Shown: positions 43,291-54,884 of the stretch, piece after piece
Layout of the letters: every line of letters begins with the position of its first letter
How positions within the stretch are numbered: the stretch's first letter is position 1
Origin: Inia geoffrensis
Taxonomy: Eukaryota; Chordata; Mammalia; Artiodactyla; Iniidae
Length of the DNA stretch: 64,000 nucleotides
Assembly: GCA_036417435.1 (NCBI GenBank)
Contig: CM070901.1
Span: forward strand, 162,274,044 to 162,338,043
Reading direction: 5' to 3'
Notes under the pieces: model-generated
Seen by the model: only the letters and a program-made list of their open reading frames with translations
Database searches by the model: none
Told to the model about the DNA's origin: nothing
Position numbers and translations under genes: made by a program

Positions 43291-44024
43291 CCGAGTGTGG
43301 GAGAAAAGGCAGAGAAAGACATGGAAGAGGAGGAAGAAAACAAAGCAGAGAAGAGGTGGATTAGGAGAGAGAGCACTGAGGAGGGCACCCCAGCCCCCAG
43401 GTGTGAAGGGCCCCCTCTACCGTCCCCAGGGCCTCAGCACTGCCAGGCGGGGATCTCCCTCCTGAGGTCAGCTAGCCACCTGGCTCTGGACCCCTCTCAG
43501 CATCCAGCAGTCCTTCCTTATTTTGGGGGTACAGGTGACAGAACCTGCTCAGCTGCAGGGGAAAGGGTCTCTCAGGTGCCCAAGGCAAATCAAACAACCA
43601 GAACTCCTGAGGGACCTGGACCCAGACCAGGGAAGGGCACCAGCCAGAAGGCGGCTTGCTCTCTCTCTCTCTCCATGGGAGTTTCATTCTCTACCTTTCT
43701 CAGTATCCTACACACTTGCACTTTATTTATCATCAGCTCAAATAACCAGCAGACCCAATTAGCGCATTTTAGTCTCAACCTCAGATTTATAGGAGAGATG
43801 CTGCCCAGCTGGGGCAGGTGTCTGCCACGATCCAATCCCCATGGGGTTGGGTGGAACAGGTCAGTGTCAGAGGACACAAACAGGGCTGCTGGGGTCGGCG
43901 CAAAGCACACCAGGACATGGAGGCAGGGAATGCCACCGGCATCCTCACCACACCCTCTTTCTGGTGTCATAGGTGCAGGACCTCCTCCTCGTCAGACACT
44001 CTGAGGGGTCGTTTCACATCTTGG
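43291..44024. other. Unique DNA with a GA-rich run
   Basis: 43300-43375 is purine-rich and yields a Glu/Lys-rich frame, and a CT run lies at 43660-43675. 43680-43800 is AT-richer and complex (CCCAATTAGCGCATTTTAG). No gene supported. Confidence 0.35.
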
Positions 44025-44235
44025 TCAAACATCACCTGACCAGCTCTTGTATTCCCATTTTACAGATGAGGGACCCGAGGCTCACTGCCTGTCCTCTTTG
44101 CATCCCCTGAGCTCCTAGATTCTGTGCCTTCCTCTGCCACCATCCTGTTGAGTTTCTTTAGTCCAGCCTCTGTCTTCTGGGGCCTCCGTTTCCCCTCTGT
44201 AAAATGGGAAGATAGAGCCACGAGGCCCCTTTCAG
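44025..44235. mobile_element. Two abutting MIR relics in opposite orientation
   Basis: 44025-44125 reads antisense (TATTCCCATTTTACAGATGA, GGGACCCGAGGCTCACTGCC). 44125-44235 reads plus (CCGTTTCCCCTCTGTAAAAT, GGGAAGATAGAGCC). Confidence 0.7.
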
Positions 44236-44299
44236 CCCTGACACTTGGGGGATCCTTTTGCTCTATGTAGAGGCAGCCAGTGGCCTCAGGGAAGCTCGT

Positions 44300-44530
44300 G
44301 ATCCATGCCTTTCCCTCCTGATGATTCATTTGTTGTTTGGGGCCCTTGGAGGAGCCCCTGGGTAAATATTAATAATGCAGGGTTGCCTTCATGTCTGAGA
44401 AAGAGGATGAATCATTTCCTGCTTCCCTCCGGGCTCAGGATTGTAGCTGAAAATATGCTGGCTCTTTGGAGCAGCTATAAAGAGACCTGGATTGATGGGG
44501 TCTTGTAGCTTAGGCAGAGCCATGAAAAAC
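44300..44530. promoter_or_regulatory. Candidate conserved noncoding element
   Basis: Repeat-free complex sequence with GGTAAATATTAATAATGCAG, GAGGATGAATCATTTCCTGC and GGAGCAGCTATAAAGAGACC. Its look is that of a vertebrate enhancer core, but this is untested. Confidence 0.33.
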
Positions 44531-45289
44531 TTCTGCCCTGGCAGCCTTGGGGCCTGAAGCCTACTACCCCAAAGGCATGTCTGCGTGAGAAGGCTTAGCG
44601 TCCAGGCCGGGTCCTGCCAAGTCCTTGCTGCGTGGCTCACTCTGCCTCTCCTGGATGTGTCTACCAGCAGGGCTGGAGGAGGCAGGTGTGCAGAGAGTCT
44701 GGTTCTCACCCCACCGAGCCTCCGGTGCTCACCTTCCCTGGGCCCGTGCTGGTCACACGTGGATGCACCTCTGTGTCCCCACCCCGAGTGCACTACTCAA
44801 GGGCAGGGCCCCTCAGGTTTCAGTCAGTACCCCCAGAGCTGACACATACCTGGTGCTTTGAGAGCATCTGTCCAGCTCATAATGAGCCCCTGCTCAGCCC
44901 TCTTCACCTACAAGGCATTTCCCAGAAGCCACAATTGTGCTGTTTGACCTGCCTCTGACGAGAGCAGGCGAGACCAGAGCAGACCAGCCGAAAACCAATC
45001 CAAGGTGGACCAGGTGGATTCTCTAGTGGAAGGAATCTAGTTCCATCTGGGCTGTTCTCTCAAATGGAGATGTTTGGGCTCAGGATCTGAGGGGTCATCT
45101 TCTGTCTCCGCAGAACGGCAGGAAGAGGGTCCAGCCCATTCCCTGGGCCCGTCTCCCTCCAAGGCCATGCTGCCTCCTCATCCTTGGGTTCTAGGAGATG
45201 TCCCAGTGTCACTTTCATAACCCCCCTTGTCTGCTTAAGCCAGTATGAGTTGATCCTACTACACGTCACCGGAATCCCGCAGATCCAGC
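44531..45289. other. Mostly unique DNA with a weak L2 end
   Basis: 44770-44880 (CAAGGGCAGGGCCCCTCAGG) resembles an L2 3' region. The rest is unrecognised and no gene is supported. Confidence 0.38.
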
Positions 45290-45450
45290 CACACCCTGCA
45301 TGTGCCAGGCGGTGCTCAGCCATTTGACCTCATTATGTCACAGCCTTCTTTTTACATCTGCCAGGTGGGCATCTCCAGCCTCCCATTTTGCAGGAAACTG
45401 ACATGGAGAGAGCTCAGACCCCTAGTCTAGAGTCACCAGAGCATAATCTG
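45290..45450 (-). mobile_element. MIR SINE relic
   Basis: CATGTGCCAGGCGGTGCTCA, TTTGACCTCATTATGTCACA, CCTCCCATTTTGCAGGAAAC and ACATGGAGAGAGCTC. Confidence 0.75.
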
Positions 45451-46289
45451 ACTTTCCCACAGCCCTGGGTACATCTCCTCCCACCAGACCTTATATGATA
45501 CAAACGGCTTGGGAGCCAGGGGTCCAGATGGACTTACTGGAGCCACTCCTTCCAGATCCCACCAACTCAGGCCCCGGGAGAGTGCTCACCAGGGAGCTGG
45601 GAGCTCAGTGAGTCCACAGGACAGCCCTGCAGTCACCAGTTCTGGAGCTGGGAGACGGACGAGGTGAAGGGGTCCCCTACCTATCGCTCTCTGAACAGGA
45701 CAGGGCTCTTGCAGTCAGCTCTCTGCTCTGAGTCATTTGACTAGTCCGGGGTAATTGAAATCTCAGAGCCGTCTATCAGGCCACAGATGATTGCCAGGCG
45801 GCTGCAGCCCCTGCCCAGAGCAGGGACCTAACTGACCTTCCATTTTGGTCTTGCAGCTGGACCAGTGGGTTATTTTCAGGGCCAGGGTGCCTAAGACCTG
45901 ACACCCCCTCCCTATTGGTTCTCCAGGCACTGAGGGTAATTGGCCACCTACTGCTGCCCTCAGGGGTGAGTGACCCCAGCACTTGGAGATGGAGCTGTTT
46001 ATAACGATGGGCACAGGGGACAGGGGATCCCTGCAGCCTGTCCTGCTAACATCGTTAGACTGGGCAGTATCGATCTCCACCTGTCCAAAGGCTGCCTTCA
46101 AAGTCAAAGGCAGAGGCGACAGAGGACCTTGGAGACTATCATCCCCAGCCCCTTCATTAAACTGCTGTGGGAACGATGTTCCAGGGAGGGTAGGGACCAG
46201 CCCAGGGTCACATGCTGAGGCTATGACCCAGACAGCGTGTTATTAAGTGGATAGAGATTCCATAGAAACTATAGGCCAGACAAGACACA
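45451..46289. other. Unique DNA; possible MIR scrap at the end
   Basis: No gene supported. 45730-45990 is complex and repeat-free. 46170-46215 may be a decayed antisense MIR. Confidence 0.35.
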
Positions 46290-46520
46290 GCACCATGGGA
46301 TTCAAGGTTAATCAGGCAGACACGGTCTGCGTCCCCGGGGAAATTCACAGTGTAAGATGGGAGAGAAGCTGCTAATTCTCTGTGAACCTTGGGGTGTGTA
46401 CCACAGGGACTGAAGGTCTCGAAGTCAGGGAGGACTTCCCAGGAGAGAGAGGGAGAGACAGGGACAGAGAGAGAGGAGGGTGAGCAGGAGAGGTGAGCTA
46501 AGCTGCGCTGGCATCTGCAC
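46290..46520 (-). mobile_element. L2 LINE fragment
   Basis: GACACGGTCTGCGTCCCCGG, TTCACAGTGTAAGATGGGAG and CAGGGAGGACTTCCCAGGAG follow antisense L2 order. Confidence 0.65.
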
Positions 46521-46825
46521 ACACCAGGCGAGGGTGCTCCCAGCAGAAGGGCTGGGCATGTGCAGGGTGGGCGCAGCAGAGTTACTGGAGCTTGGCCAGG
46601 AGGGACAGAGGACACAGGCAGAGCACAGAGGGCCGCGGGAGGAGCCTGCCTCACTCAGACTCCAACTCCATACCCCTTCCGGGTGTGGCTATTTCTGCAG
46701 GTGGACCCTTCCTACACCAAAGAAAGCAAGCACAGATTAGACACTTAGACTGCCAAGGCAGCTTTTGAGCAGTGGTTTGCCATTTGCCATTTGCCAAGCT
46801 TTCTTCCCCCCTATTCTTCCATTTG

Positions 46826-46945
46826 GTCCTGAGCACTGTCCACGCTGTGCAGATGAGAAAACCGAGGCTCAGTTCAGGGGCCAGTCTAAGGCCTCCTAAC
46901 TAGTGAGGGGAGAAAACAGAATTGAGTCTAAGCCTGTCTATTTCC
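46826..46945 (-). mobile_element. MIR SINE relic
   Basis: GTGCAGATGAGAAAACCGAG and CTCAGTTCAGGGGCCAGTC, then AACTAGTGAGGGGAGAAAA. Confidence 0.75.
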
Positions 46946-47149
46946 CCAATTACATTCCCCCCATCCTTTGCCAGACTGCCAGGCAGGATTTTAAGTAGGG
47001 TGAACTAGGGAGGGTTTCTCGCAGGACATGAGTTTCAATCTGATTTTGGAAACCAAAGAGGAACAGGGATCAGATGGCAGGGAAGGTGGGGGAGAGGGGA
47101 GTCCAGGTGTAGAGCCTGGGGTGGGGAAGGCTCTACAGGTGCAGTCAGC

Positions 47150-47315
47150 TCATCAATGAGAGCAACAGTAGCTGTACTTACTTGAGCACCTACTATGTGC
47201 CCAGACTTAGCAAGCACCTGAGACAGGTCATTTCATTTACCCCACAGATGGCCTGTGACATGGACACTATGACAGCTGATCAGTGGTGGAGCTGGGACCA
47301 GACCAGGGCTATCTG
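47150..47315 (-). mobile_element. MIR SINE relic
   Basis: GTACTTACTTGAGCACCTAC, TATGTGCCCAGACTTAGCAA, AGGTCATTTCATTTACCCCA and CAGTGGTGGAGCTGGGACC. Confidence 0.85.
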
Positions 47316-47344
47316 AACAGAACCCAAGGGCGCGTTGCCACACC

Positions 47345-47482
47345 CTAAATGGAGCTGCTGCTGCCAAAATGCCTCCCTGGCTGTGTGACCCCTGACAAGT
47401 TGCTTACCTTGTCTGTGCCTCTGTTTCTTCACCTGTAAAACAGAGATGATAGTACCTATGAAAGATGAAGAAAACATTTTTG
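47345..47482 (+). mobile_element. MIR SINE relic
   Basis: GGCTGTGTGACCCCTGACAA, GTTGCTTACCTTGTCTGTGC and TTCTTCACCTGTAAAACAGA. Confidence 0.88.
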
Positions 47483-48595
47483 TTTATCAGAATTCTTTCT
47501 AGGAAGAGTACAAAAGAGTCTGCAAAGAGAAATCTGTGTGATGACAAAAGCCAATACCCCCAGGGTACGGGGTCAGCTGGTGCCGAAACTTTCTAGAAGG
47601 AGGGGGTAAAAGCAGTCTGCAGGAAATAGGGAGGCCTGCTTCTTCCATAGAAGGGGGTGCAGGGCAAGGGGAGAACAGCCAGGGAGGCAGTGAGTCTGTG
47701 CCTCTCCCCTCTCCCTGCAAATCTGCAATAAAGCTAATAAATTCAGAGATGCTTAATGTGGGTGGATATTTTAGAAACCAGTGATGGAGCTGAGCTTTGC
47801 ACTTGAAATAACCCCAAATGAAAGAGACCCAGCCAGGCAGACAGAAGAGCCCAACCACAGGAGGAGGGGTCCTGGGGCTCAGGACCACCCATGGCCATAG
47901 GCTGCCCAGGGCTCAAGCCAGTTACACTCAGTTCTCCCAGGGTCAAGGGCACCCTAGCTGGCACCTGGTTTCCCTGTCCTTGATAGTCACATCCACTTTT
48001 TGTCGTCTTCCTAATCGCCCTAAAGTCATACTGTGCTTCATCAAATGTCGAGCCTCCCCTGGATTCCATCCTATGCTGCCCAGCATCTCCATTCTCACAT
48101 TTTCCATGCTGTCATCAAGTTTGCAAAGCAAGCTCTCACGTCCCACGTGAAAAGCGAAACACGGCAAAGGCAAACAGCAAAGAAGAAACAAGAAGCCCTC
48201 CCTTAACCCCAGCCCCTCCTGCCTCACCAGCTATTTGCTGGCCCCCGCTTCCTGCCCTCCACCTTGAGCAGGTGAACTGCAGGGCACTCTTCACCTCCTG
48301 CCCTGGCACCTTTCACGCCTCACCTACTACTGCTTTCTGCCTTGTCAGGGTCACCCGTAACCTTCATGTTGCCATGTCTCGGGACCACTTCTCTGCTGGA
48401 GGCGTATGACATGAAGAGCCGTGCCCCCTCCTTCTGGAAGCGCTCTGACTCCCTGGCACCACCTGCTTCCCTCCCATCTGCTTGGCCCCTCTGTCTCAGT
48501 TTCCTATGCTGAACGCTCCCATCCTGACCCTCAGGGCTCAGGCTGGGCTTTCCCTGGTTTGGAGACATGGTCTTTCTTGAGGAAAGCTCATCAGT
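47483..48595. other. Unique DNA, nothing recognised
   Basis: 1.1 kb without a supported gene or repeat. 47720-47785 is AT-richer (GCAATAAAGCTAATAAATTC). Confidence 0.35.
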
Positions 48596-48944
48596 TGCGG
48601 TGGATATTTTTAACAGCTTCATCGAGATGTAGCTGACATATGATAAACTAAACATATTAACAGTGACATATTTAAAGACATAATTAAACGGATATTTTGA
48701 TAAGGTTTGACATATGTATGCATTCATGAAACTATCACGGCAATCAAAATAATGAAAATATCCATCATTCCCCCAATTTTCCTCCAGGTCCTTAGTCAAC
48801 TCCCCTGAAAGTCCCTTCTCTCCCCGCAGGCAATCACTAATTTGCTTCCTGTCACTATAGATTAGTTTATACTTTCTAGAATACATCAATGGAATCAAAC
48901 AGGATGTACTCTTTTTTGCCTGATTTATTTCACTTAGCACAATT

Positions 48945-49105
48945 CTTTTTATTTTATTTTATTTTACTTGATTTTATTTTACTTGATGTGCAATATTGTG
49001 TTAGTTTCAGGTGTACAGCAAAGTGATTCGGTTATATATATATATATATTTTTTTTTCATATTATTTTCCAATACACGTTATTATAAGATATTGAATATA
49101 GTTCC
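48945..49105 (-). mobile_element. Second L1 3' end within the old L1
   Basis: Runs of TTTTATTTTATTTTACTTGA, then TGTGTTAGTTTCAGGTGTAC, AGCAAAGTGATTCGGTTATA and ATTGAATATAGTTCCCTAG belong to a different L1 3' UTR. It includes a TA dinucleotide run at about 49032-49050. Confidence 0.7.
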
Positions 49106-49561
49106 CTAGATTTCTTTATTTATGCGTGTGTATCAAGAGTTTATTCATTTTTATAATGGAGTACTATTCTATTGCATGGATATACAATTTGTCCACTTTT
49201 CTGTTGATGGACACTTGGGTTGTTTCCACTTTTGAGATATCACAAATACAACTGCTGAGAACATTCATGTACAAGTCTTTGTATAGACATATGTTCTCAC
49301 TTCTCTTGGGTAAATACCTAGGAGGGGAATATTTGGGTCTTATGCTATATGTAAGTTTTACTTTTTAAAAAACTGCCTAACTTTTTCCCAAAGTGACTAT
49401 AACATTTTTTTTTACATTTAGGTAAGCAGTGCTGGGATCAATCTCACCGTGGTTTTAGTTTGCATTTCTCTAATCACTAATGATATTGAGCATTTCTTTA
49501 ATGTGCTTACTTGCTGCCTATATTTGTTCTTTGGTGAAGTGTCTATTCAAATCTTTTGTCT

Positions 49562-49782
49562 ATTTTTTTTGTTTGCTTGTTTGTTTTGTGTTTTTATTTG
49601 CGGTACGCGGGCCTCTCACTGCGGAGCACAGGCTCCGGACGCGCAGGCTCAGTGGCCATGGCTCACGGGCCCAGCTGCTCCGCGGCACATGGAATCCTCC
49701 CAGACCGGGGCACAAACCCATGTCCCCTGCATCGGCAGGAGGACTCTCAACCACTGCGCCACCAGGGAAGCCCTATCCATGT
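49562..49782 (-). mobile_element. CHR-type SINE
   Basis: Reverse-complement copy: GCGGTACGCGGGCCTCTCAC, GGAGCACAGGCTCCGGACGC, TGCTCCGCGGCACATGGAAT and ACTGCGCCACCAGGGAAGCC. Compared with the copy at 29531 it lacks roughly 16-18 bases after CCTCTCAC. The target duplication is unclear. Confidence 0.95.
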
Positions 49783-50511
49783 TTTTAATTGGGTTGTTTA
49801 TTTCCTTATAATTGAGAGTTACCAGAGTTCTTTAACTATTCTGCATACAACTCCTTTATCATATTTGCAAATATTTTCTCCCAGTCTGTGGCTTGTCTTT
49901 TCATTCTCTTAACAGCAGTTTTTGAAGAGCAGAAGTTTTAAATTTTTATGAAATTCAATTTATCAATCTGCTCTTTTATGAATTTGGGGTTTGGGTGCCC
50001 AATCTAAGAAATCTTTGCCTAATCCCAGATTACAAAGATTTTCTCCTATGGTTTCCTCTAAAAGAGTAGAGTTTTAGGTTTTAAATTTAGGTTTGTAATT
50101 CATTTGAAGTTAAATTTTATATATGGGTCAAATTCCAAAAATTTGCCTATAGGCTTCCAATTATTCCAGTATCATTTGTTGAAAATGCTATCTTTTCTCT
50201 ACTGAATTGCCTTTCCACCTTTGTCAAAAGTCAGGTTTAAATATATGTGAGAATTTGCTTCTAGACTCTATTCTGTTCCATTGACCTATTTGTCCATCTT
50301 GATGTCAATACCACACTGTCTTTATTATCATAATTTTATAAGCCTTGAAATCAGTTAGTGTTAGTCCTCCATCTTTTTCCTTTTTCTTATAAACTTGCTT
50401 TGCCTATTCTACGTATTCTGAATTTCCATATGAATTTGAGCATCTGATTGTAAACTATTTCAAAAAAGGATTCTGTTGATTGGGATTGCAATGAATCTAA
50501 AGACCAACATG

Positions 50512-50923
50512 GGGACTTCCCTGGTGGCACAGTGCTTAGGAATCTGCCTGCCAATGCAGGGGACACAGGTTCGGGCCCTGGTCCGGGAAGATCCCACATG
50601 TCGCAGAGCAACTAAGCCCATGCGCCACAATTACTGAGCCTCCGCTCTAGAGCCTGCAAGCCACAACTACTGAACCCACATGCTGCAACTACTGAAGCCC
50701 GTGAGCCTAGAGCCTGTGCTCCACAACAAGAGAAGTCACCGCAATGAGAAGCCCATGCACCGCAACAAAAAGTAGCCCCCGCTCACCACAACTAGAGAAA
50801 GCCCACGCACAGCAACAAAGATCCAAAGCAGCCAAAAATAAATAATAACTTTAAAAATAAAATAAAAGGCTAAGTTGCGAAGGTTTCATTAAATAAAACA
50901 GAAGGGCTAAAAAGAAAAGAAAC
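50512..50923 (+). mobile_element. CHR-type SINE, long form, with extended tail
   Basis: Head GACTTCCCTGGTGGCACAGT and a long body with repeated CACAACTACTGA-type blocks, ending CAGCCAAAAATAAATAATAA near 50845. About 55 further bases (50869-50923) of non-SINE sequence precede the downstream copy of the 9-base duplication ACCAACATG (50503-50511 and 50924-50932). The tail therefore came in with the insert. Confidence 0.93.
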
Positions 50924-52503
50924 ACCAACATGAAGAGAATTAACATCTTAATATTGAGTCTTCTGAGCCATGAACATAGCGTATCTCTATATTTCTTTAG
51001 CCTTCTTTAATTTCTCTCAACAGTGTTTTATAGTTTTCAGGATACATATCTTCTGCTAGATTTATTTCTAAGTACTTTTTATTTTTGATGCTGTTATGAA
51101 TGGTATTGTTTTATTAATGTCAATTTTGTCTGTTCATTACTAGTATACAAAAATACAATTGGTTTTTGTACATTCTGCAACTTTACTAAACATACTTACT
51201 ATTTCTAGTAGCTTTTAAATGGATTCCATCAGATTTTCTATGTAGATGATCATGTCACCTGTAAGAAAGGGCAGTTTTGCTTCTTTGTTATCAATCTGGG
51301 TGCTTTTTATTTATTTTTCTTGTATTATTGCACTAGCTGGAACTTCCAGTACAATGTTGAATACAAGCAATGAAGAGTGGACATCCCTGTCTTGTGTCTT
51401 CATCTTAATGGGAAAGCATTCAGTCTTTTCCCATAATGTATGATGTTAGATCTAGGATTGTCATAGACACACTTCATCAGGCTGAGAAAGTTCTCTTCTG
51501 TTCCTAGTCTGCTTACACTTTTCATCAGAAATCTATGTTAGATTTTGTCAAATGCTTTTTTGCATCTATAGACTTAGGCATATGGTCTTTCCTTTTTAAT
51601 TTGTTAATATAATGGATTTCTTTGATTGGTTTTTGAATGCTAAACCAATCTTATATTTGTGGGATAGCCCCCACTGAGACATGATGTATTAACTTTTTCA
51701 TATGCCATTGGATTTTATTTGCTAAAATAATATTTAGAATTTTTACATATATGTTCTTAAGGGCTATTGGTCTGCAGTTTTCCATTCTTGTAACATCTTT
51801 GCCAGGTTTTGGTATCAGGATGACGCTGGCCTCATAAAATTAGATGGGGGGTTATTATTTCTATAGAAGTCATATTATTTCTTAAATGTTTGGTAGAATT
51901 TACCAGGGATGCTATCTGGTCCTAGAGTTTTCTTTATGGGAATGTTTGTAACTACAAATTCAATTTATTGAAGAGATATAGGAATATTCAAGTTACCACT
52001 ATCTTCTTGAGTGAGCTTTGGTAGTTTGAGTCTTTCAAGGAATTTGAAAGACTTTCATCTAAATTGTCAAATACATTGTCATAATGTCATGAATATTCCT
52101 CTACTATCCCTTTAATATCTGTAGCATAGTGATGTTACCTCTCTCATTATCAGTATTAGTAATTTGTGCTTTCTCTCTTTTTCTAACTGATCACTCTGGA
52201 TATATATTTGTTATTTTATTGATCTTAAGGCATCAGCTTTCAGTTTCATGGTTTTCTCTTTTTTTGATTTCAGTTTACTAATATCAGCTCTCATCTTTCT
52301 TATTTCCTTTTTTCTGCTTACTTTGGGTTTCATTTTCTATTCTTTTTCTAGTTTCTTAAGATGGGAACTGACGTCATTGCTTTGAGACCTCTTTTCTTTT
52401 CTAATATAGGCATTTAGTGCTATGCATTTCCCCCTAAGTACTGCTTTAGTCACATTCCATAAATTTTGATATGTTATGTTTTCTTTTTCATTTAGGTGAA
52501 AAA

Positions 52504-52857
52504 TACCTTCTTGGGTCCCTTTCAGTTTCCATGGTCCCTGACTGTGGTCCATGGGTGGAGCTGGGTGTAAATGGCCAGGAGACTGTGACCCATCATTTAC
52601 TTTTCTAGTGAGTGAATCTGGAGACCTCAGTTTTACCACTGATCACATGAATGATTCCCGATGGCCCTTCCAGCTTCACTGTCCTCTGATTAGACTCAAT
52701 TTAAACCACTCATTTCCTGAGTGAAAAACCAGATTCCCCCCTCACCCAAGAGCTAGGTACATCACATGTGATCAGGGGCAAGATGGGCCTAGAACCCCTG
52801 ATCCTTGCGCCCAGTGGAGAGCCCTTTAGCACCCAAATTACAGCTTACCCAGTACAG
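52504..52857. other. Unique DNA, nothing recognised
   Basis: No gene or repeat supported. Confidence 0.35.
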
Positions 52858-53090
52858 TCATTGATTAGTTCCCTCATGCCAGGCACAGTGCTAAGCTCCT
52901 CATGCATATTATCTCATTTAATCTTTATAACAGCCCTGTGGAGTAGGTGCAGTTCTCGTTGCCATCACAGAGATGTTTAAATCAAGGCTCAGATGTTTAA
53001 ATCAAGTCTCTTGCTCCAGTTCCACCTGGAGAAGTGGAAAAGTGTGGGCTCAAATCTGAGTCTGTCTGACCCAGGGTCAGCCCCCCCTCA
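52858..53090 (-). mobile_element. MIR SINE with an internal 20-base tandem duplication
   Basis: CATGCCAGGCACAGTGCTAA, GCATATTATCTCATTTAATC and TTATAACAGCCCTGTGGAGT. The block AGATGTTTAAATCAAG occurs twice, at 52971-52986 and 52991-53006. Confidence 0.88.
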
Positions 53091-53269
53091 GCCCTAGGCA
53101 GTTCATCTCTCCTTCCACTTCACCCGATTCAGGGTGTGGGCACAGTCTTGGGGATTTAGAAGCACAGGAGCAGAAGAGAAAGTCCAGATGGAAAGGGGGC
53201 AAGGCTGGTTGGAGTGGGGAGAGAGCAGGAGGGAGATGCTCTCTAATTATGAAGAAGTCTCTTGACCTT

Positions 53270-53500
53270 TTCATGTTCGTTCAGCTAAGTAAAAGGAGTT
53301 GAACTTTGCTGCACTGCTTTTAAGTATAAATGCAGATTAATGAGGAAAATCTGCTTTGCTAAGCTTAGAAAGCATGGAGATCAAATTGAGCATGGTATTA
53401 AGTCTGTTAATGCCAGCTCTCAGGGCCAGAGCCAGAACCACAGCTCGAGTCCCATGTGTGCTCCCAGCCATGTCCTCAGATCCTGCTAAGAGCAGAGGCC
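53270..53500. promoter_or_regulatory. Candidate conserved noncoding element
   Basis: Repeat-free AT-rich complex sequence: TTTTAAGTATAAATGCAGAT, TAATGAGGAAAATCTGCTTT, TTGAGCATGGTATTAAGTCT. Weak basis. Confidence 0.28.
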
Positions 53501-53749
53501 TTGCTATGTTAAAGGTGAACCCCAGGGAAGGGGCTGGGGAACTCAAACAGGAGTCCTTGTAGCCCACCCTCCTTTCATTGTCTTAAGACCAGACAACTCA
53601 TGACCGTGTTAAGTCTCAGGAAAGCTTATGATAGAGGTTTCCAGGGGCTGATCCTGTTGGATCCTCTGGGCCCCTCAAAGACATTGCGGAGCAGAACTCA
53701 GGCATCTAGTATAAGGGCAGGTGAGGGCAACTGGGATGCAAAAAGGCAG

Positions 53750-53970
53750 AGTTGGGAGAAGGAGAAAGAAGGTGACTTCCTATTCAAATCCCACCAGCTT
53801 GGAAAACTTGGCCAAGGTGTCTCCCGTCTCTGAGCCTCAGTTTCCACACCTGTATAATGGGGCTCACCTCTCCTGCTATGAAGAGTGATGGTGAGGATTA
53901 AGTGACATAATTCATATAAAGGGCTTGGCATCTGGTTCATCTCCTTGGTTATTCAATAAATATTTACGGA
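53750..53970 (+). mobile_element. MIR SINE, nearly complete
   Basis: TCTGAGCCTCAGTTTCCACA, CCTGTATAATGGGGCTCACC, GTGAGGATTAAGTGACATAA and ATTCAATAAATATTTACGG. Confidence 0.92.
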
Positions 53971-54084
53971 TGGGCCCCAGGGAAACATCAGGCAGGAAAC
54001 AGACATGGACTGCCACTGGCCATGGGCTCAATAACATCCATGAAGGCGGCTGAAGCCAGGGAAAGCCACCTAGGAGCTGGTGGG

Positions 54085-54230
54085 TCAGTGGCCTGAAAAT
54101 TGGGTGAGAAGGGTGTGAGCCTGAACCTGCTATGCAACTTCAGGCAGTCACTCAACCTCTCTGAGCTTCATATTTCTTACCTGTGTAAAGGGTGAGGGTC
54201 ACAGCCTGGGAGGGCTGGGTGTCTGAAGGT
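54085..54230 (+). mobile_element. MIR SINE relic
   Basis: CAGGCAGTCACTCAACCTCT, CTGAGCTTCATATTTCTTAC and CTGTGTAAAGGGTGAGG. Confidence 0.8.
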
Positions 54231-54449
54231 GTGCTCAGCCTGGATGACGTTGTGTCCATCAGAGCCTATGGTGCTAGAAGCTTCAGTACCATGGATCTAT
54301 CAATGCAGTTGGAAGCTGTCAGAGGACAAGAGCAGTGATGAGAATTCTGCCCAGCATGGAACCCCAGAACACCCCCTCCACTGGAAGTCCCCCTTCAGGG
54401 AAGGGGCTGGACTCCATAAGAGAGAAAACCTGATGCTTGCTCTGCTCAG

Positions 54450-54610
54450 GCAGGCTTACAGAACTGGGAAGACCGCCTGGATTCAAATCTGGGCTGTGTG
54501 ACTTTGGGCAGGTCACTTTCCCACTCTGAGCCTTAGTTTTTTCATCTGTAACATGGGAATAGTTACACCTCACAGGGCTGATGAAGTGTGTGAAAACTCA
54601 GACTCTGGTC
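54450..54610 (+). mobile_element. MIR SINE relic
   Basis: CCTGGATTCAAATCTGGGCT, GTGTGACTTTGGGCAGGTCA, TTTTCATCTGTAACATGGGA and TCACAGGGCTGATGAAGTG. Confidence 0.92.
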
Positions 54611-54884
54611 CACCCAAGGCCTTGATTATGCATTTGTGTCCTTCCTGAAAGGGCCAGCAATTTCTCCATCCTTTAAGACCCCATCCTCAGGGGCCCAGGA
54701 CACCTTGGGGTTACAGAGACCTTCTCAGGGACCTTTCTGATGTCACCTGGCTCTGTCAGTATGAAGAAACCTTCTCTTGACAACCTCTGTTATCACCCCC
54801 TGTTGATAATGCTCCCACCCTTCCCACTCCAAGGGACTCTGCCTGCCACCAGGCCCTCAAACAAGGCACACGTGGAAGCCTGCT

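Larger units (their letters stand above)
48600..52503 (-). mobile_element. 5'-truncated old L1, minus strand
   Basis: 48600-49560 is the 3' UTR in reverse (TTTTTAACAGCTTCATCGAG, CTATTGCATGGATATACAAT, GATGGACACTTGGGTTGTTT). From about 49785 to 52503 it is ORF2 in reverse, through the C-terminal region into reverse transcriptase (AATATTTTCTCCCAGTCTGT, TTGATTGGGATTGCAATGAA, CTATTGGTCTGCAGTTTTCC). ORF2 carries many stops and shifts. ORF1, the 5' UTR and the ORF2 start are missing. Two SINEs and one short L1 end sit inside it. Confidence 0.92.

Noticed and set aside
45835..45910. Splice-acceptor-like tract (GGTCTTGCAG) followed by a 14-codon frame ending in TGA
   Set aside because: Too short, no upstream exon or homology; such acceptors are frequent by chance.
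48320..48940. 206-codon open frame, minus strand
   Set aside because: About half lies in L1 3' UTR sequence, which is noncoding; no domain seen.
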